From Pimelobacter simplex (GTDB taxonomy: Bacteria > Actinomycetota > Actinomycetes > Propionibacteriales > Nocardioidaceae), in assembly GCF_900114845.1 (NCBI RefSeq), contig NZ_FOUK01000003.1, positions 124,001 through 188,000 on the forward strand: a DNA stretch of 64,000 nt, written 5' to 3'. The translations under genes and the position numbers were made by a program. The notes beneath the pieces are model-generated. The model worked only from the letters and a program-made list of their open reading frames with translations. It was not told where the DNA came from and did not search any database. Every line of letters starts with the position of its first letter. Position 1 is the stretch's first letter. Below are positions 11,768 through 20,318 of this stretch, piece after piece.

Positions 11768-12351
11768 TGCGGCGCGACCAGCTCGAGCACGCGATCCGCG
11801 CGGCCTGCCAGATCATCGGGTCCCGCGAGGTCATCGTGGTCGGCTCGCAGTCGATCCTCGGTACCTACCGCGAGGAGGACCTCCCGAACGAGGCCACCAT
11901 GTCCCTGGAGATCGACGTCCTTCCGCTCGCGGGCACGAACGAGGAGACCGCGCGGCTGGCCGACGTGATCGAGGGTGTCGCGGGGGAGTTCTCGCCGTTC
12001 GAGGACCTGCACGGCTTCAGCATCGACGGCGTCGACCTGAGCACCTGCGTCCTTCCTGGAGGCTGGCGCGACCGGCTCGTCGCAGTGAGCAACGACAACA
12101 CGGCTGCTCCCGGCGGCGACCCGGTCTTCACCGGCTGGTGCCTCGACAAGGAGGACCTGTGCGTCGCGAAGCTGTGCGCCTTCCGCGAGAAGGACCGGGA
12201 GTTCGTCGGGGCGCTCATCGCTGCTCGGCTGGTCGACCGTGCGCTCATCGTCGAGCGGCTGCCCACGGTCGAGGCCCGCTTCGAGGCTGCAGCGGAGCGG
12301 GCCGCGGCCTGGCTCCGGTCCTGGGGGGACGTCGCGTCGCCCGGGTCCTGA
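11767..12351 (+). CDS. Nucleotidyltransferase-like protein (DUF6036 / AbiEii-like), probable toxin
   Basis: 194 residues. The start VIVVGSQSILGTY matches the GS motif of polymerase-beta-type nucleotidyltransferases, and SLEIDVLP supplies one or two of the acidic metal ligands; KEDLCVAKLCAFREKDREFVGALI resembles the later helix of DUF6036-like proteins. The first acidic residue of the classical DXD pair is not fully clear, so activity is uncertain. The ATG at 11767 is chosen because it overlaps the stop of the HTH gene (TGATG). Toxins of this fold add nucleotides to tRNA or other targets; that is family knowledge, not visible here. Confidence 0.65.
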   Translation: MRRDQLEHAIRAACQIIGSREVIVVGSQSILGTYREEDLPNEATMSLEIDVLPLAGTNEETARLADVIEGVAGEFSPFEDLHGFSIDGVDLSTCVLPGGWRDRLVAVSNDNTAAPGGDPVFTGWCLDKEDLCVAKLCAFREKDREFVGALIAARLVDRALIVERLPTVEARFEAAAERAAAWLRSWGDVASPGS

Positions 12352-12356
12352 CCTCC

Positions 12357-12362
12357 TAGGCT
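12357..12362 (+). promoter_or_regulatory. -10 box for the HAD hydrolase
   Basis: TAGGCT ends 6 nt before the GTG at 12369; no Shine-Dalgarno. Confidence 0.5.
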
Positions 12363-12368
12363 GGGCGC

Positions 12369-13028
12369 GTGACGAGTGCACCCGCCGTCCTGCCCGCCGC
12401 CGTCCTGTGGGACATGGACGGCACCATCGTCGACACCGAGCCCTACTGGATGGCGGCCGAGCAGGCCATCGCCGAGGAGTACGGCGGCACCTGGACCCAC
12501 GACGACGCCATGGCGCTGGTCGGGAGCGACCTGCTGGTGTCGGGCGCGTACATCAAGGACCGGCTCGGGCTGGCGTTCACGCCCGAGGAGATCGTCGAGA
12601 TGCTGCTCGACAGCGTGGTGGCGCAGGTGCGGCACGCGGTGCCGTGGCGGGACGGCGCCCGGGAGCTGCTGCTGGACCTGCACGAGGCGGGGGTGCCGTG
12701 CGCGCTGGTGACGATGTCGTACCAGCGGCTGGTGGCGCCGATCCTGGAGCACCTGCCGCCGGAGACCTTCCGGGTGATCGTCACCGGTGACATGGTGGAC
12801 CAGGGCAAGCCGCACCCGGAGCCCTACCTGACTGCCGCGGCCTCGCTCGGCGTCGAGCCGGGGGAGTGCGTGGCGGTGGAGGACTCGCCGACGGGCGCGA
12901 CCTCGGCGGTCGCCGCGGGGTGCCGGGTGCTCGTCGTGCCGAACCACGTGCCGGTCCCGCCGGGGCCGGGGCTGGTGTTCAGGGACACGCTCGAGGAGCT
13001 CACGCCGGCGGAGCTGGGTCGCCTGTAG
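12369..13028 (+). CDS. HAD-superfamily phosphatase
   Basis: 219 residues of the beta-phosphoglucomutase/phosphoglycolate-phosphatase-like HAD group. Motif I is WDMDGTIVDTEP with the nucleophile aspartate at about residue 16; motif II is VTMSY; motif III lysine is in GKPHPEPY; motif IV is AVEDSPTGATSAVAAG. A helical cap lies between motifs I and II. The substrate cannot be told. The 3' end overlaps the 3' end of the convergent RecB-like gene by 29 bp. Confidence 0.9.
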   Translation: MTSAPAVLPAAVLWDMDGTIVDTEPYWMAAEQAIAEEYGGTWTHDDAMALVGSDLLVSGAYIKDRLGLAFTPEEIVEMLLDSVVAQVRHAVPWRDGARELLLDLHEAGVPCALVTMSYQRLVAPILEHLPPETFRVIVTGDMVDQGKPHPEPYLTAAASLGVEPGECVAVEDSPTGATSAVAAGCRVLVVPNHVPVPPGPGLVFRDTLEELTPAELGRL

Positions 13029-13908
13029 GCCGCGCCGCCCGGTCGGCCGGGAACGGGGGCGGCGTGCCTCCGTACGACGGGCAGAGCGCCTGGTGCGGGC
13101 ACCACTGGCACAGGGCGCCCGGGCGGGACTGGAACTCGCCGCGCTCGGTGGCCGCGCGGATGGCCTGCCACACCGCCTGGACCTTGCGCTCGACGGCGAG
13201 CAGCTCGTGCTCGTCGGGCTCGTAGCGGAGCACCTGGCCGTCGCCGAGGTAGATCAGCTGCAGCATCTTCGGGACGACGCCGCGGGTGCGCCACAGCACG
13301 AGCGCGTAGAACTTGAGCTGGAAGAGGACCTTGCCCTCGAACATCTCGCTCACCGCGTTGCCGGTCTTGTAGTCGACGATGCGGATCGCCCCGTCGGGTG
13401 CGACGTCGACCCGGTCGACCACCCCGCGCAGCAGCAGCTTGGTGTCGGTGAGCGTCTCGACGTAGAGCTCGCGGTCGGCGGGCTCGAGGCGGGTGGGGTC
13501 CTCGAGGTCGAAGTAGCGGCGCAGGGTCTCGCGGCAGGACAGGAGCCACGCGGTGATCTCGGGGCCGTCGGCGGGGAACATGGTGGCGACCGCCGGCTCG
13601 ACCTCCTGGAGCTCGGCCCAGGCGGGGGCGATCATCGCGTCGGCGTGGTCGGGGGTGCGGTCGGCCGCGGGCAGGTCGAAGAGCTGCTCGAGCACCCGGT
13701 GGACGACGGTGCCGCGGACGGCGGCCGGCGAGGGCGGCTCGGGGAGCCGGTCGATGGTGCGGAACCGGAAGAGCAGCGGGCACGACAGGAAGTCGCCGAC
13801 CCGCGAGGGCGAGAGCGCGCCGAGGACCGTGACGCCGTCGACGCGCGTGCCGCCCCGCTCGGACGGGTCGGCCGGCTCGACGCCGGCGCTGGCGGTCTCG
13901 GTGGTCAT
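13000..13908 (-). CDS. RecB-family exonuclease (PD-(D/E)XK, Fe-S type)
   Basis: 302 residues, a stand-alone nuclease domain of the RecB/AddB/Cas4 type. The conserved histidine is in GTVVHRVLEQLF, the metal-binding core is LRGVVDRVDVAPDGAIRIVDYKTG (D then DYK), and the glutamine helix is LFQLKFYALVL. One cysteine in SCPLLFRFR and three in CQWCPHQALCPSY give the four ligands of an Fe-S cluster seen in this group. The ATG at 13908 is chosen because TAGTGT lies 7 nt before it; a longer frame has no support. A homologue next to an M50 protease and trmI is, from memory, also found in mycobacteria. Confidence 0.9.
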   Translation of the reverse strand: MTTETASAGVEPADPSERGGTRVDGVTVLGALSPSRVGDFLSCPLLFRFRTIDRLPEPPSPAAVRGTVVHRVLEQLFDLPAADRTPDHADAMIAPAWAELQEVEPAVATMFPADGPEITAWLLSCRETLRRYFDLEDPTRLEPADRELYVETLTDTKLLLRGVVDRVDVAPDGAIRIVDYKTGNAVSEMFEGKVLFQLKFYALVLWRTRGVVPKMLQLIYLGDGQVLRYEPDEHELLAVERKVQAVWQAIRAATERGEFQSRPGALCQWCPHQALCPSYGGTPPPFPADRAARPTGDPAPPA

Positions 13909-13915
13909 GCGTTCG

Positions 13916-13953
13916 ACACTAGGGCAGGGGTCCGACACCGGGCCGGATAGCCT
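13916..13953. promoter_or_regulatory. Divergent leaderless promoters for the RecB-like and M50 genes
   Basis: Minus strand TAGTGT (13921-13916) is 7 nt from the ATG at 13908; plus strand TAGCCT (13948-13953) is 6 nt from the GTG at 13960. The two -10 boxes are only 26 bp apart. Confidence 0.55.
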
Positions 13954-13959
13954 CGGAGT

Positions 13960-15096
13960 GTGTCCGGTCCTTCCCCCTCCAGCCCCGAGCGCACGCCCGT
14001 GCCCCGGGGAATGTTCCGGATCGGCCAGATCGCCGGCAGCGACGTCCTCGTGTCCAGCTCGTGGTTCCTCATCGCCGGCCTGATCGCGCTGATCATGGCG
14101 CCGCGGGTCGACCAGGTGCAGAGCGGCCTCGGCGGCTGGAAGTACGTCGTGGGGCTGGCCTTCGCGATCGCGTTGTACGTCGCCGTCCTGCTCCACGAGG
14201 CCTCGCACGCGGTGGTCGCGCGCCGCTTCGGCTTCCGGGTGCACTCGATCACGCTGCACTTCCTCGGCGGTGCGACGGCGATCGAGGGCGAGGCCCAGCG
14301 CCCTCGCCAGGAGTTCTGGATCGCCGTGGTCGGGCCCCTCACGTCGATCCTGGTCGGCGCCGGAGCGCTCGGCCTGTGGTTCGTCATCCCCGACGGCCTG
14401 CTGCGGCTGGTCGTCGAGGGCCTGGCCGGCGCCAACCTGCTCATCGGCGTCCTCAACCTCGTGCCGGGCCTGCCCCTCGACGGCGGCCGGGTGCTCAAGG
14501 CGGGCGTGTGGGCGGTGACCGGCCGCGTCGACACCGGGACGACGGTCGCCGCGTGGGGTGGCCGGGTGCTGGCGCTCGTCGTGGGTGCCTGGGCGCTGTG
14601 GACCGCCCGGTCCGGTGACCTCACCAGCCCGGTCATCCTCGGCATCGTCGCCATCTTCCTGTGGACCGGCGCCTCGCAGGCGCTGGCGGTGTCCAGGATC
14701 AGCAGCCTGTTCGGGCACCTGGACCCCGCCCGGCTCGCCCGCCGGGGCCTTGCCGTGCCGCCCGACCTGCCGCTGGCCGAGGCGCTGCGCCGGGCCCGCG
14801 AGGCCGAGGCCGGCGGGATCGTCACGGTCACCTCCGACGGCCGGCCCGACGGCCTTGTCGACGAGGCGGCCGCCCGCGCGGTCCCCGACGAGCGGCGGCC
14901 GTGGGTTCCGGTCTCCTCCGTCGCCCGCCGGATCGAGCCCGGCCTGACGCTGCCGGCCGAGGTCAGCGGTGCCGAGCTGCTCGAGACGCTCCGGAGCACC
15001 AACGCCACGGAGTACCTCCTGGTCAACCCCGACGGCACCATGTACGGCGTCCTGGTCACCACCGACGTCCTGCGGCGCGTGCGTCCGTCCCGTTGA
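13960..15096 (+). CDS. Site-2-protease-like M50 metallopeptidase with CBS region
   Basis: 378 residues. An intramembrane zinc protease: HEASH (about residue 85) is the metal-binding HEXXH motif within a hydrophobic helix, and NLVPGLPLDGGRVL (about 165-178) is the NPDG-like motif that supplies the third ligand. Five or six membrane segments span residues 28-240. The C-terminal 120 residues read as a degenerate CBS-domain pair (ending ATEYLLVNPDGTMYGVLVTTDVLRRV), usually a nucleotide-sensing module. Probable role is regulated cleavage of a membrane protein; the substrate is unknown. GTG start, TAGCCT 6 nt upstream. Confidence 0.9.
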   Translation: MSGPSPSSPERTPVPRGMFRIGQIAGSDVLVSSSWFLIAGLIALIMAPRVDQVQSGLGGWKYVVGLAFAIALYVAVLLHEASHAVVARRFGFRVHSITLHFLGGATAIEGEAQRPRQEFWIAVVGPLTSILVGAGALGLWFVIPDGLLRLVVEGLAGANLLIGVLNLVPGLPLDGGRVLKAGVWAVTGRVDTGTTVAAWGGRVLALVVGAWALWTARSGDLTSPVILGIVAIFLWTGASQALAVSRISSLFGHLDPARLARRGLAVPPDLPLAEALRRAREAEAGGIVTVTSDGRPDGLVDEAAARAVPDERRPWVPVSSVARRIEPGLTLPAEVSGAELLETLRSTNATEYLLVNPDGTMYGVLVTTDVLRRVRPSR

Positions 15097-15118
15097 GCGT
15101 TCCCGGCGGCGCTCCCGG

Positions 15119-15124
15119 TAGATT
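15119..15124 (+). promoter_or_regulatory. -10 box for trmI
   Basis: TAGATT ends 6 nt before the GTG at 15131; no Shine-Dalgarno. Confidence 0.5.
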
Positions 15125-15130
15125 GCGCCG

Positions 15131-16072
15131 GTGACCGAAGCGACTCCCGACGTCCCGAACGACGCCTGGTCCGGTGTCCACCGCGGCCCCCTGCGTGCCG
15201 GCGAGTGGGTGCGGCTGGTCGACGGCAAGGGCCGCAAGCACAACTTCGAGCTGGTCGAGGGGAAGCGGTTCTTCTCCAACAAGGGCCACCTCGACCACGA
15301 CGAGCTGATCGGCCGCGAGGAGGGCTTCGCGGTCACGTCGTCCGTGGGCGGCGAGTACCTCGTGTTCCGGCCGCTGCTCTCGGAGTTCGTGGTCTCGATG
15401 CCGCGCGGCGCGGCCGTCGTCTACCCCAAGGACTCCGCCCAGATCGTGGCGATGGCCGACATCTTCCCCGGCGCCCACGTCGTCGAGGCGGGCGTCGGCT
15501 CCGGTGCGCTCACCTGCTCGCTGCTGCGGGCCGTCGGCCCGCACGGCCGGGTGTCGTCGTACGAGCGGCGCGAGGAGTTCGCCGACATCGCCCGGCGCAA
15601 CGTCACCCAGTTCTTCGGCGGCGACCACCCGGCCTGGCAGCTGACCCTCGGCGACCTCGCCGAGGAGCTGCCGGCCTCCGGTGAGCGCTGCGACCGGATC
15701 ATCCTCGACATGCTCGCCCCGTGGGACTGCCTCGACGCCGCGGCCGACGCGCTGCGCCCCGGCGGCATCGTCTGCGCGTACGTCGCCACGACCACCCAGC
15801 TCTCGAAGTTCGTCGAGGCGGTGCGGGTCCACGGCGGCTTCACCGAGCCCGCGCCGTGGGAGTCGCTCGTCCGCGACTGGCACGTCGAGGGTCTCGCCGT
15901 GCGCCCCGGGCACAAGATGATCGGGCACACCGCCTTCCTGGTCACCGCGCGGCGGATGGCGCCGGGGGAGCGTGCGCCGCTCAAGAAGCGCCGTCCCGCG
16001 CCCGGTGCCTACGGCCCCGACTACACCGGTCCGCGCCCGCCCGGCGTCCCCGAGACACCTGCCGACGACTAG
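15131..16072 (+). CDS. trmI: tRNA (adenine-58-N1)-methyltransferase TrmI
   Basis: 313 residues. TrmI methylates A58 (and in some species A57) in the T-loop of tRNA using AdoMet. The N-terminal small beta domain (GPLRAGEWVRLVDGKGRKH) precedes a Rossmann fold with motif I VVEAGVGSGALTCSLL (about residue 118) and motif IV IILDMLAPWDCL. The basic, proline-rich C-terminal 40 residues (LKKRRPAPGAYGP) are an extension common in actinobacteria. It lies 60 nt upstream of arc in the same direction, an order also known upstream of mpa in mycobacteria. Confidence 0.93.
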   Translation: MTEATPDVPNDAWSGVHRGPLRAGEWVRLVDGKGRKHNFELVEGKRFFSNKGHLDHDELIGREEGFAVTSSVGGEYLVFRPLLSEFVVSMPRGAAVVYPKDSAQIVAMADIFPGAHVVEAGVGSGALTCSLLRAVGPHGRVSSYERREEFADIARRNVTQFFGGDHPAWQLTLGDLAEELPASGERCDRIILDMLAPWDCLDAAADALRPGGIVCAYVATTTQLSKFVEAVRVHGGFTEPAPWESLVRDWHVEGLAVRPGHKMIGHTAFLVTARRMAPGERAPLKKRRPAPGAYGPDYTGPRPPGVPETPADD

Positions 16073-16108
16073 CGCGCGTTAATCGCTTCCGTGCACCCGG
16101 CTGCCGAG

Positions 16109-16128
16109 TAGGGTCGTTCCAGGAGGTG
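16109..16128 (+). promoter_or_regulatory. -10 box and ribosome site for arc
   Basis: TAGGGT (16109-16114) is followed by AGGAGGTG (16121-16128), 4-5 nt before the ATG at 16133. Unlike most genes here, arc therefore has a short leader with a strong Shine-Dalgarno. Confidence 0.5.
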
Positions 16129-16132
16129 TGCC

Positions 16133-17896
16133 ATGACGAGCATGGGAGAAGGCACTTCGGGGAGCCACGGCTCCCGGAGCCCTGAGGAGCTCGAGGAGCA
16201 GGTCCGCTACCTCGAGGACGAGGTCCACGACCTGCGCCGCCGCCTGGTCGACACGCCCGGAGCGCCGTCGAGATCGCTGGAGATGCGGCTCGCCGACGCC
16301 CAGCGGTCCCTCGCGGCGGTGACCGCGCAGAACGAGCGCCTGGCGTCGACCCTGCGCGACGCGCGCGACCAGATCATGAAGCTGAAGGAGGAGGTCGACC
16401 GGCTGGCCCAGCCGCCGGCGGGCTTCGGCACCTTCCTCCAGCGCAACGAGGACGACTCGGTCGACGTCTTCACCGGCGGCCGCAAGCTGCGGGTGACGGT
16501 GAGCCCGGCCGTCGACCTCGACACGTTGCAGCGCGGCCAGGAGGTCATGCTCAACGAGGCGCTCAACGTGGTCGCCGCGTTCGAGTTCGAGAGCGTCGGC
16601 GACGTCGTGATGTTCAAGGAGCTGCTCGCCGACGGCGAGCGGGTGCTGGTCATCGCCAACGCCGACGAGGAGCGCGTCGTCCGGCTGGCCGAGCCGCTGC
16701 TCGGCGAGACGCTCCGCGCCGGCGACTCGCTGCTGCTCGACGCCCGGGCCGGCTACGCCTACGAGAAGGTGCCGAAGTCCGAGGTCGAGGAGCTGGTCCT
16801 CGAAGAGGTCCCCGACATCACCTACGAGACCATCGGCGGCCTGGGCAACCAGATCGAGATGATCCAGGACGCCGTCGAGCTGCCCTACCTCTACCCCGAG
16901 CTCTTCGCCGAGCACGAGCTCAAGCCGCCCAAGGGCATCCTGCTCTACGGCCCTCCGGGCTGCGGCAAGACGCTCATCGCCAAGGCCGTCGCGAACTCGC
17001 TGGCCAAGAAGGTCGCCGCCAAGACGGGCCAGGAGGGGAAGTCCTACTTCCTCAACATCAAGGGCCCCGAGCTGCTCAACAAGTACGTCGGCGAGACCGA
17101 GCGGCACATCCGCCTGGTGTTCCAGCGGGCACGCGAGAAGGCGAGCACCGGCACGCCGGTCATCGTGTTCTTCGACGAGATGGACTCGCTCTTCCGCACC
17201 CGCGGCTCGGGCGTCTCCTCCGACGTCGAGAACACGATCGTCCCGCAGCTGCTCAGCGAGATCGACGGCGTCGAGCTGCTCGAGAACGTCCTGGTCATCG
17301 GTGCCTCCAACCGCGAGGACATGATCGACCCGGCCATCCTGCGCCCCGGCCGGCTCGACGTGAAGATCAAGATCGAGCGCCCGGACGCCGAGTCCGCGCG
17401 CGACATCTTCAGCAAGTACCTCACCGCCAACCTGCCGCTGCACGCCGACGACCTCGCCGAGTTCGGCGGCGACCGGCAGGCGACCGTCACCGGAATGATC
17501 CGGGCCGCGGTCGAGCGGATGTACTCCGAGACCGAGGAGAACCGCTTCCTCGAGGTCACCTACGCCAACGGTGACAAGGAGGTCCTGTACTTCAAGGACT
17601 TCAACTCGGGCGCGATGATCCAGAACATCGTCGACCGGTCGAAGAAGACGGCGATCAAGGACTTCATCGACCACGACCAGAAGGGGCTGCGGGTCTCGCA
17701 CCTGCTCCAGGCGTGCGTCGACGAGTTCAAGGAGAACGAGGACCTGCCCAACACGACCAACCCCGACGACTGGGCGCGGATCTCGGGCAAGAAGGGCGAG
17801 CGGATCGTGTTCATCCGCACGCTCATCACCGGCAAGCAGGGAACCGAGCCGGGTCGGTCGATCGACACCGTCTCCGACACCGGCCAGTACCTCTAG
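16133..17896 (+). CDS. arc: Proteasome-activating AAA ATPase ARC/Mpa
   Basis: 587 residues. Hexameric unfoldase that recognises pupylated proteins and feeds them into the 20S proteasome. Order: N-terminal coiled coil (about 20-90, [19 protein letters not shown]) that binds Pup; two OB-type interdomains (about 95-230); AAA module with Walker A GPPGCGKT (about 273), Walker [11 protein letters not shown] (about 345) and arginine-finger helix; C terminus GQYL, the penultimate-tyrosine tail that docks into the proteasome ring. The stop codon shares the bases CTAG with the stop of the convergent peptidase gene. Confidence 0.97.
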   Translation: MTSMGEGTSGSHGSRSPEELEEQVRYLEDEVHDLRRRLVDTPGAPSRSLEMRLADAQRSLAAVTAQNERLASTLRDARDQIMKLKEEVDRLAQPPAGFGTFLQRNEDDSVDVFTGGRKLRVTVSPAVDLDTLQRGQEVMLNEALNVVAAFEFESVGDVVMFKELLADGERVLVIANADEERVVRLAEPLLGETLRAGDSLLLDARAGYAYEKVPKSEVEELVLEEVPDITYETIGGLGNQIEMIQDAVELPYLYPELFAEHELKPPKGILLYGPPGCGKTLIAKAVANSLAKKVAAKTGQEGKSYFLNIKGPELLNKYVGETERHIRLVFQRAREKASTGTPVIVFFDEMDSLFRTRGSGVSSDVENTIVPQLLSEIDGVELLENVLVIGASNREDMIDPAILRPGRLDVKIKIERPDAESARDIFSKYLTANLPLHADDLAEFGGDRQATVTGMIRAAVERMYSETEENRFLEVTYANGDKEVLYFKDFNSGAMIQNIVDRSKKTAIKDFIDHDQKGLRVSHLLQACVDEFKENEDLPNTTNPDDWARISGKKGERIVFIRTLITGKQGTEPGRSIDTVSDTGQYL

Positions 17897-19257
17897 GGGG
17901 CCGGCGGGAGCCCGTCGGCCAAGCGGTCCAGGAGCAGCACCTCGGCGAGGCACGCACGCGTGAGCTCGCCGAGGTGCAGGCTCTCGTCGATGCCGTGGGC
18001 GCGGGTGTCCGGGTCCTCGACGGCGGTGACCAGGACGGTCGCCTCCGGGAGGCTCTCGGCGAGCAGGTGGATCAGCGGGATCGAGCCGCCGACGCCGATG
18101 TCGACGGGCTCGCTGCCCCAGGCGTCGCGCAGTGCGCCGGTCATCACCGCGTGGGCGGGCGCGTCGTCACCGAGGTCGACGGGGTGCCCGGAGGCGCGCA
18201 CCGTCGTCTCGACGAGCGCGCCGTGGGGAGCGTTCGCGCTCAGGTGGGCGGTGAGCGCCGCGGCTGCCGCGGTGAGGTCGACGCCCGGGGGCACCCGCAC
18301 CGAGAGCCGGGCCGTGGCGCGCGCCCGCAGTGCGTGCGCGGCGTCGTCGACCGGGGGCAGGCTGGTGCCGATCACGGTGATCGACGGCTGGCGCCACAGA
18401 CGGGCGGTCAGCGGGCCGCGGCCGGGCAGGCCGGCGCCGGGCAGGACGCCGGCGTCGGCGCGCAGCACCTGCTCGTCGTACTCGACGGCGGGGGTGCGCT
18501 CGGGAGCGTGCAGCCCGGGGACGGCGACCGCGCCGTCGGCGTCGTACAGCGAGGCGAGGGCGCGGACGAGCACGCCGGCCGCGTCGGGCACCGCGCCACC
18601 CCAGGCGCCGGAGTGCAGGTCGTGGTCGAGGACCGAGACCGTCACCTCCAGGTCGAGGATGCCCCGCAGCGACGTGGTGAGCGAGGGGGTGCCGACGGCC
18701 CAGTTCACCGAGTCGGCGACCACGACGACGTCGGCGGCGAGGGCGTCGCGGTGCTCGACGAGGAGCTTCGGGAGGGTGGGGGAGGCGATCTCCTCCTCGC
18801 CCTCGATGAGGAGCCGGACGTTGCACCCCAGCTCGGGGCCGAGGACGGCCAGTGCGGCGAGGTGCACCACGATGCCGGCCTTGTCGTCGGCGGCGCCGCG
18901 GCCGAAGAGCCGCTCGCCCCGCCGGGTCGGCTCGAACGGAGGGCTGGTCCAGGCGGACACGTCGCCGGTCGGCTGGACGTCGTGGTGGGCGTAGAGCAGC
19001 ACGGTCGGGCCGGCCACCGGTGCGGAGCGGCCGAGCACCGCGGGCTGGCCGCCGTCGACGCTCACCACGGAGACCTCGACGCCGAGGTCGCTGAACGCCT
19101 CCGCCGTCGCCCGGGCGCTGCGCAGCACGTCGCCCCGGTGGGCGGGGTCGGCGCTGACCGACGGGATGGCGACCAGCTCGTCGAGGCGGGCCAGGACGGC
19201 GGGGAGGGCGGTGTCGAGGCGCGCCGCGAGGGCCGCGGTCCGGTCGGCGGTGCTCAC
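17893..19257 (-). CDS. M20-family dipeptidase/deacylase
   Basis: 454 residues of the M20 zinc peptidase family (ArgE/DapE/CPG2). Metal ligands: YAHHDVQP (about 91), [16 protein letters not shown] with the catalytic glutamate, and a late histidine in RAHGIDES. The dimerisation lid is the middle part around DLHSGAWGG. The GTG at 19257 overlaps the ilvE stop as GTGA, so it is translated after ilvE. It ends on the last codon of arc in the opposite direction. Substrate may be a dipeptide or an N-acyl amino acid. Confidence 0.9.
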   Translation of the reverse strand: MSTADRTAALAARLDTALPAVLARLDELVAIPSVSADPAHRGDVLRSARATAEAFSDLGVEVSVVSVDGGQPAVLGRSAPVAGPTVLLYAHHDVQPTGDVSAWTSPPFEPTRRGERLFGRGAADDKAGIVVHLAALAVLGPELGCNVRLLIEGEEEIASPTLPKLLVEHRDALAADVVVVADSVNWAVGTPSLTTSLRGILDLEVTVSVLDHDLHSGAWGGAVPDAAGVLVRALASLYDADGAVAVPGLHAPERTPAVEYDEQVLRADAGVLPGAGLPGRGPLTARLWRQPSITVIGTSLPPVDDAAHALRARATARLSVRVPPGVDLTAAAAALTAHLSANAPHGALVETTVRASGHPVDLGDDAPAHAVMTGALRDAWGSEPVDIGVGGSIPLIHLLAESLPEATVLVTAVEDPDTRAHGIDESLHLGELTRACLAEVLLLDRLADGLPPAP

Positions 19258-20306
19258 CGGACCACCCGGGTCCAGCCGTAGCGGTCGGGCCGGCGCCCCT
19301 CCTGGATGCCGAGCAGGTCGTCGCGCAGCGCGGTCGTCCAGCGGCCGGGGGCGCCGTCGCCGATCCGCACGGAGCCACCGGTCCAGGCGAGCTCGGCCAC
19401 CGGCGTCACCACGGCGGCGGTGCCGCACGCGAAGAGCTCGCTGACCCGGCCGGAGCGGGCGCCGGTCTCGACCTCGGCGAACGAGACCTGGCGCTCCTCG
19501 ACGCGGGCACCGAGGTCACGGGCGAGGGTGAGGATCGAGTCGCGGGTCACCCCGGCGAGGATCGTGTCGCTCGTGCGCGGGGTCACGAGCGTGGTGCCGT
19601 CGGGCTCGTCGAGGACGACGACGACGTTCATGCCGCCCAGCTCCTCGAGGTGGCGGCCCTCGCGGGCGTCGAGGTAGAGCACCTGCTGGCAGCCGCGCTC
19701 GGTGGCGGCCTGCTGGACGAGCATCCCGCCGGCGTAGTTGCCGGCGCACTTGGCGGCGCCGGTGCCGCCGGGGAAGGCGCGCGGCTGGTGCTCCTCGACC
19801 CAGACCCGGATGCCGTCGTACTCGGAGGCGAAGTAGGAGCCGGCGGGCGAGCCGATGACGTGGAAGGCGTACTCGCGGGAGGGCCGGGTGCCGAGCGCGG
19901 CCTCGGTGGCGATCATGAACGGCCGCAGGTAGAGGCTGCGCCCGGGCCCGGCGGGCACCAGGTCGGCGCAGGCCGCCGTGAGCAGCTCGACGGCGGCGAC
20001 GAAGTCGGCGACCGGCAGCTCGGGCATCGCCATCCGCCGGGCGGAGGCCTGCAGCCGGGCGGCGTTGACCTCGGGCCGGAAGAGGCGGACCGCGTCGTCC
20101 TCGCCGCGGTAGGCCTTCATGCCCTCGAAGATCGCCTGGCCGTAGTGGAGCACCATGGCGGCGGGTGAGAGCCGGAGGTCGGTGAGCGGGCCGAGCCGGG
20201 CGGCGGACCAGCCGGCGTCGGCGGTCCACCGCAGGCTGACCATGTGGTCGGCGAGCGACGCACCGAAGGTGGTCGTCGGGTCCGGCGCGGTGGAGATGTC
20301 GGTCAT
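19254..20306 (-). CDS. ilvE: Branched-chain amino acid aminotransferase
   Basis: 350 residues, class IV fold PLP enzyme that interconverts leucine, isoleucine and valine with their keto acids. Key parts: HYGQAIFEGMKAYR (residues 54-67), RPFMIATEAALG, the PLP lysine in GGTGAAKCAGNYAGG (about 185), and the phosphate-binding ACGTAAVVTPV. The ATG at 20306 lies 6 nt after TAGGGT, whose first three bases are also the stop codon of the upstream threonine-aldolase gene; ilvE thus has its own promoter although only 9 nt separate the two genes. Confidence 0.95.
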   Translation of the reverse strand: MTDISTAPDPTTTFGASLADHMVSLRWTADAGWSAARLGPLTDLRLSPAAMVLHYGQAIFEGMKAYRGEDDAVRLFRPEVNAARLQASARRMAMPELPVADFVAAVELLTAACADLVPAGPGRSLYLRPFMIATEAALGTRPSREYAFHVIGSPAGSYFASEYDGIRVWVEEHQPRAFPGGTGAAKCAGNYAGGMLVQQAATERGCQQVLYLDAREGRHLEELGGMNVVVVLDEPDGTTLVTPRTSDTILAGVTRDSILTLARDLGARVEERQVSFAEVETGARSGRVSELFACGTAAVVTPVAELAWTGGSVRIGDGAPGRWTTALRDDLLGIQEGRRPDRYGWTRVVR

Positions 20307-20312
20307 GTCGCG

Positions 20313-20318
20313 ACCCTA
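20313..20318 (-). promoter_or_regulatory. -10 box for ilvE, overlapping the upstream stop codon
   Basis: On the minus strand TAGGGT (20318-20313) lies 6 nt before the ilvE ATG. Its TAG is the stop codon of the gene at 20316-21416. Confidence 0.55.
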
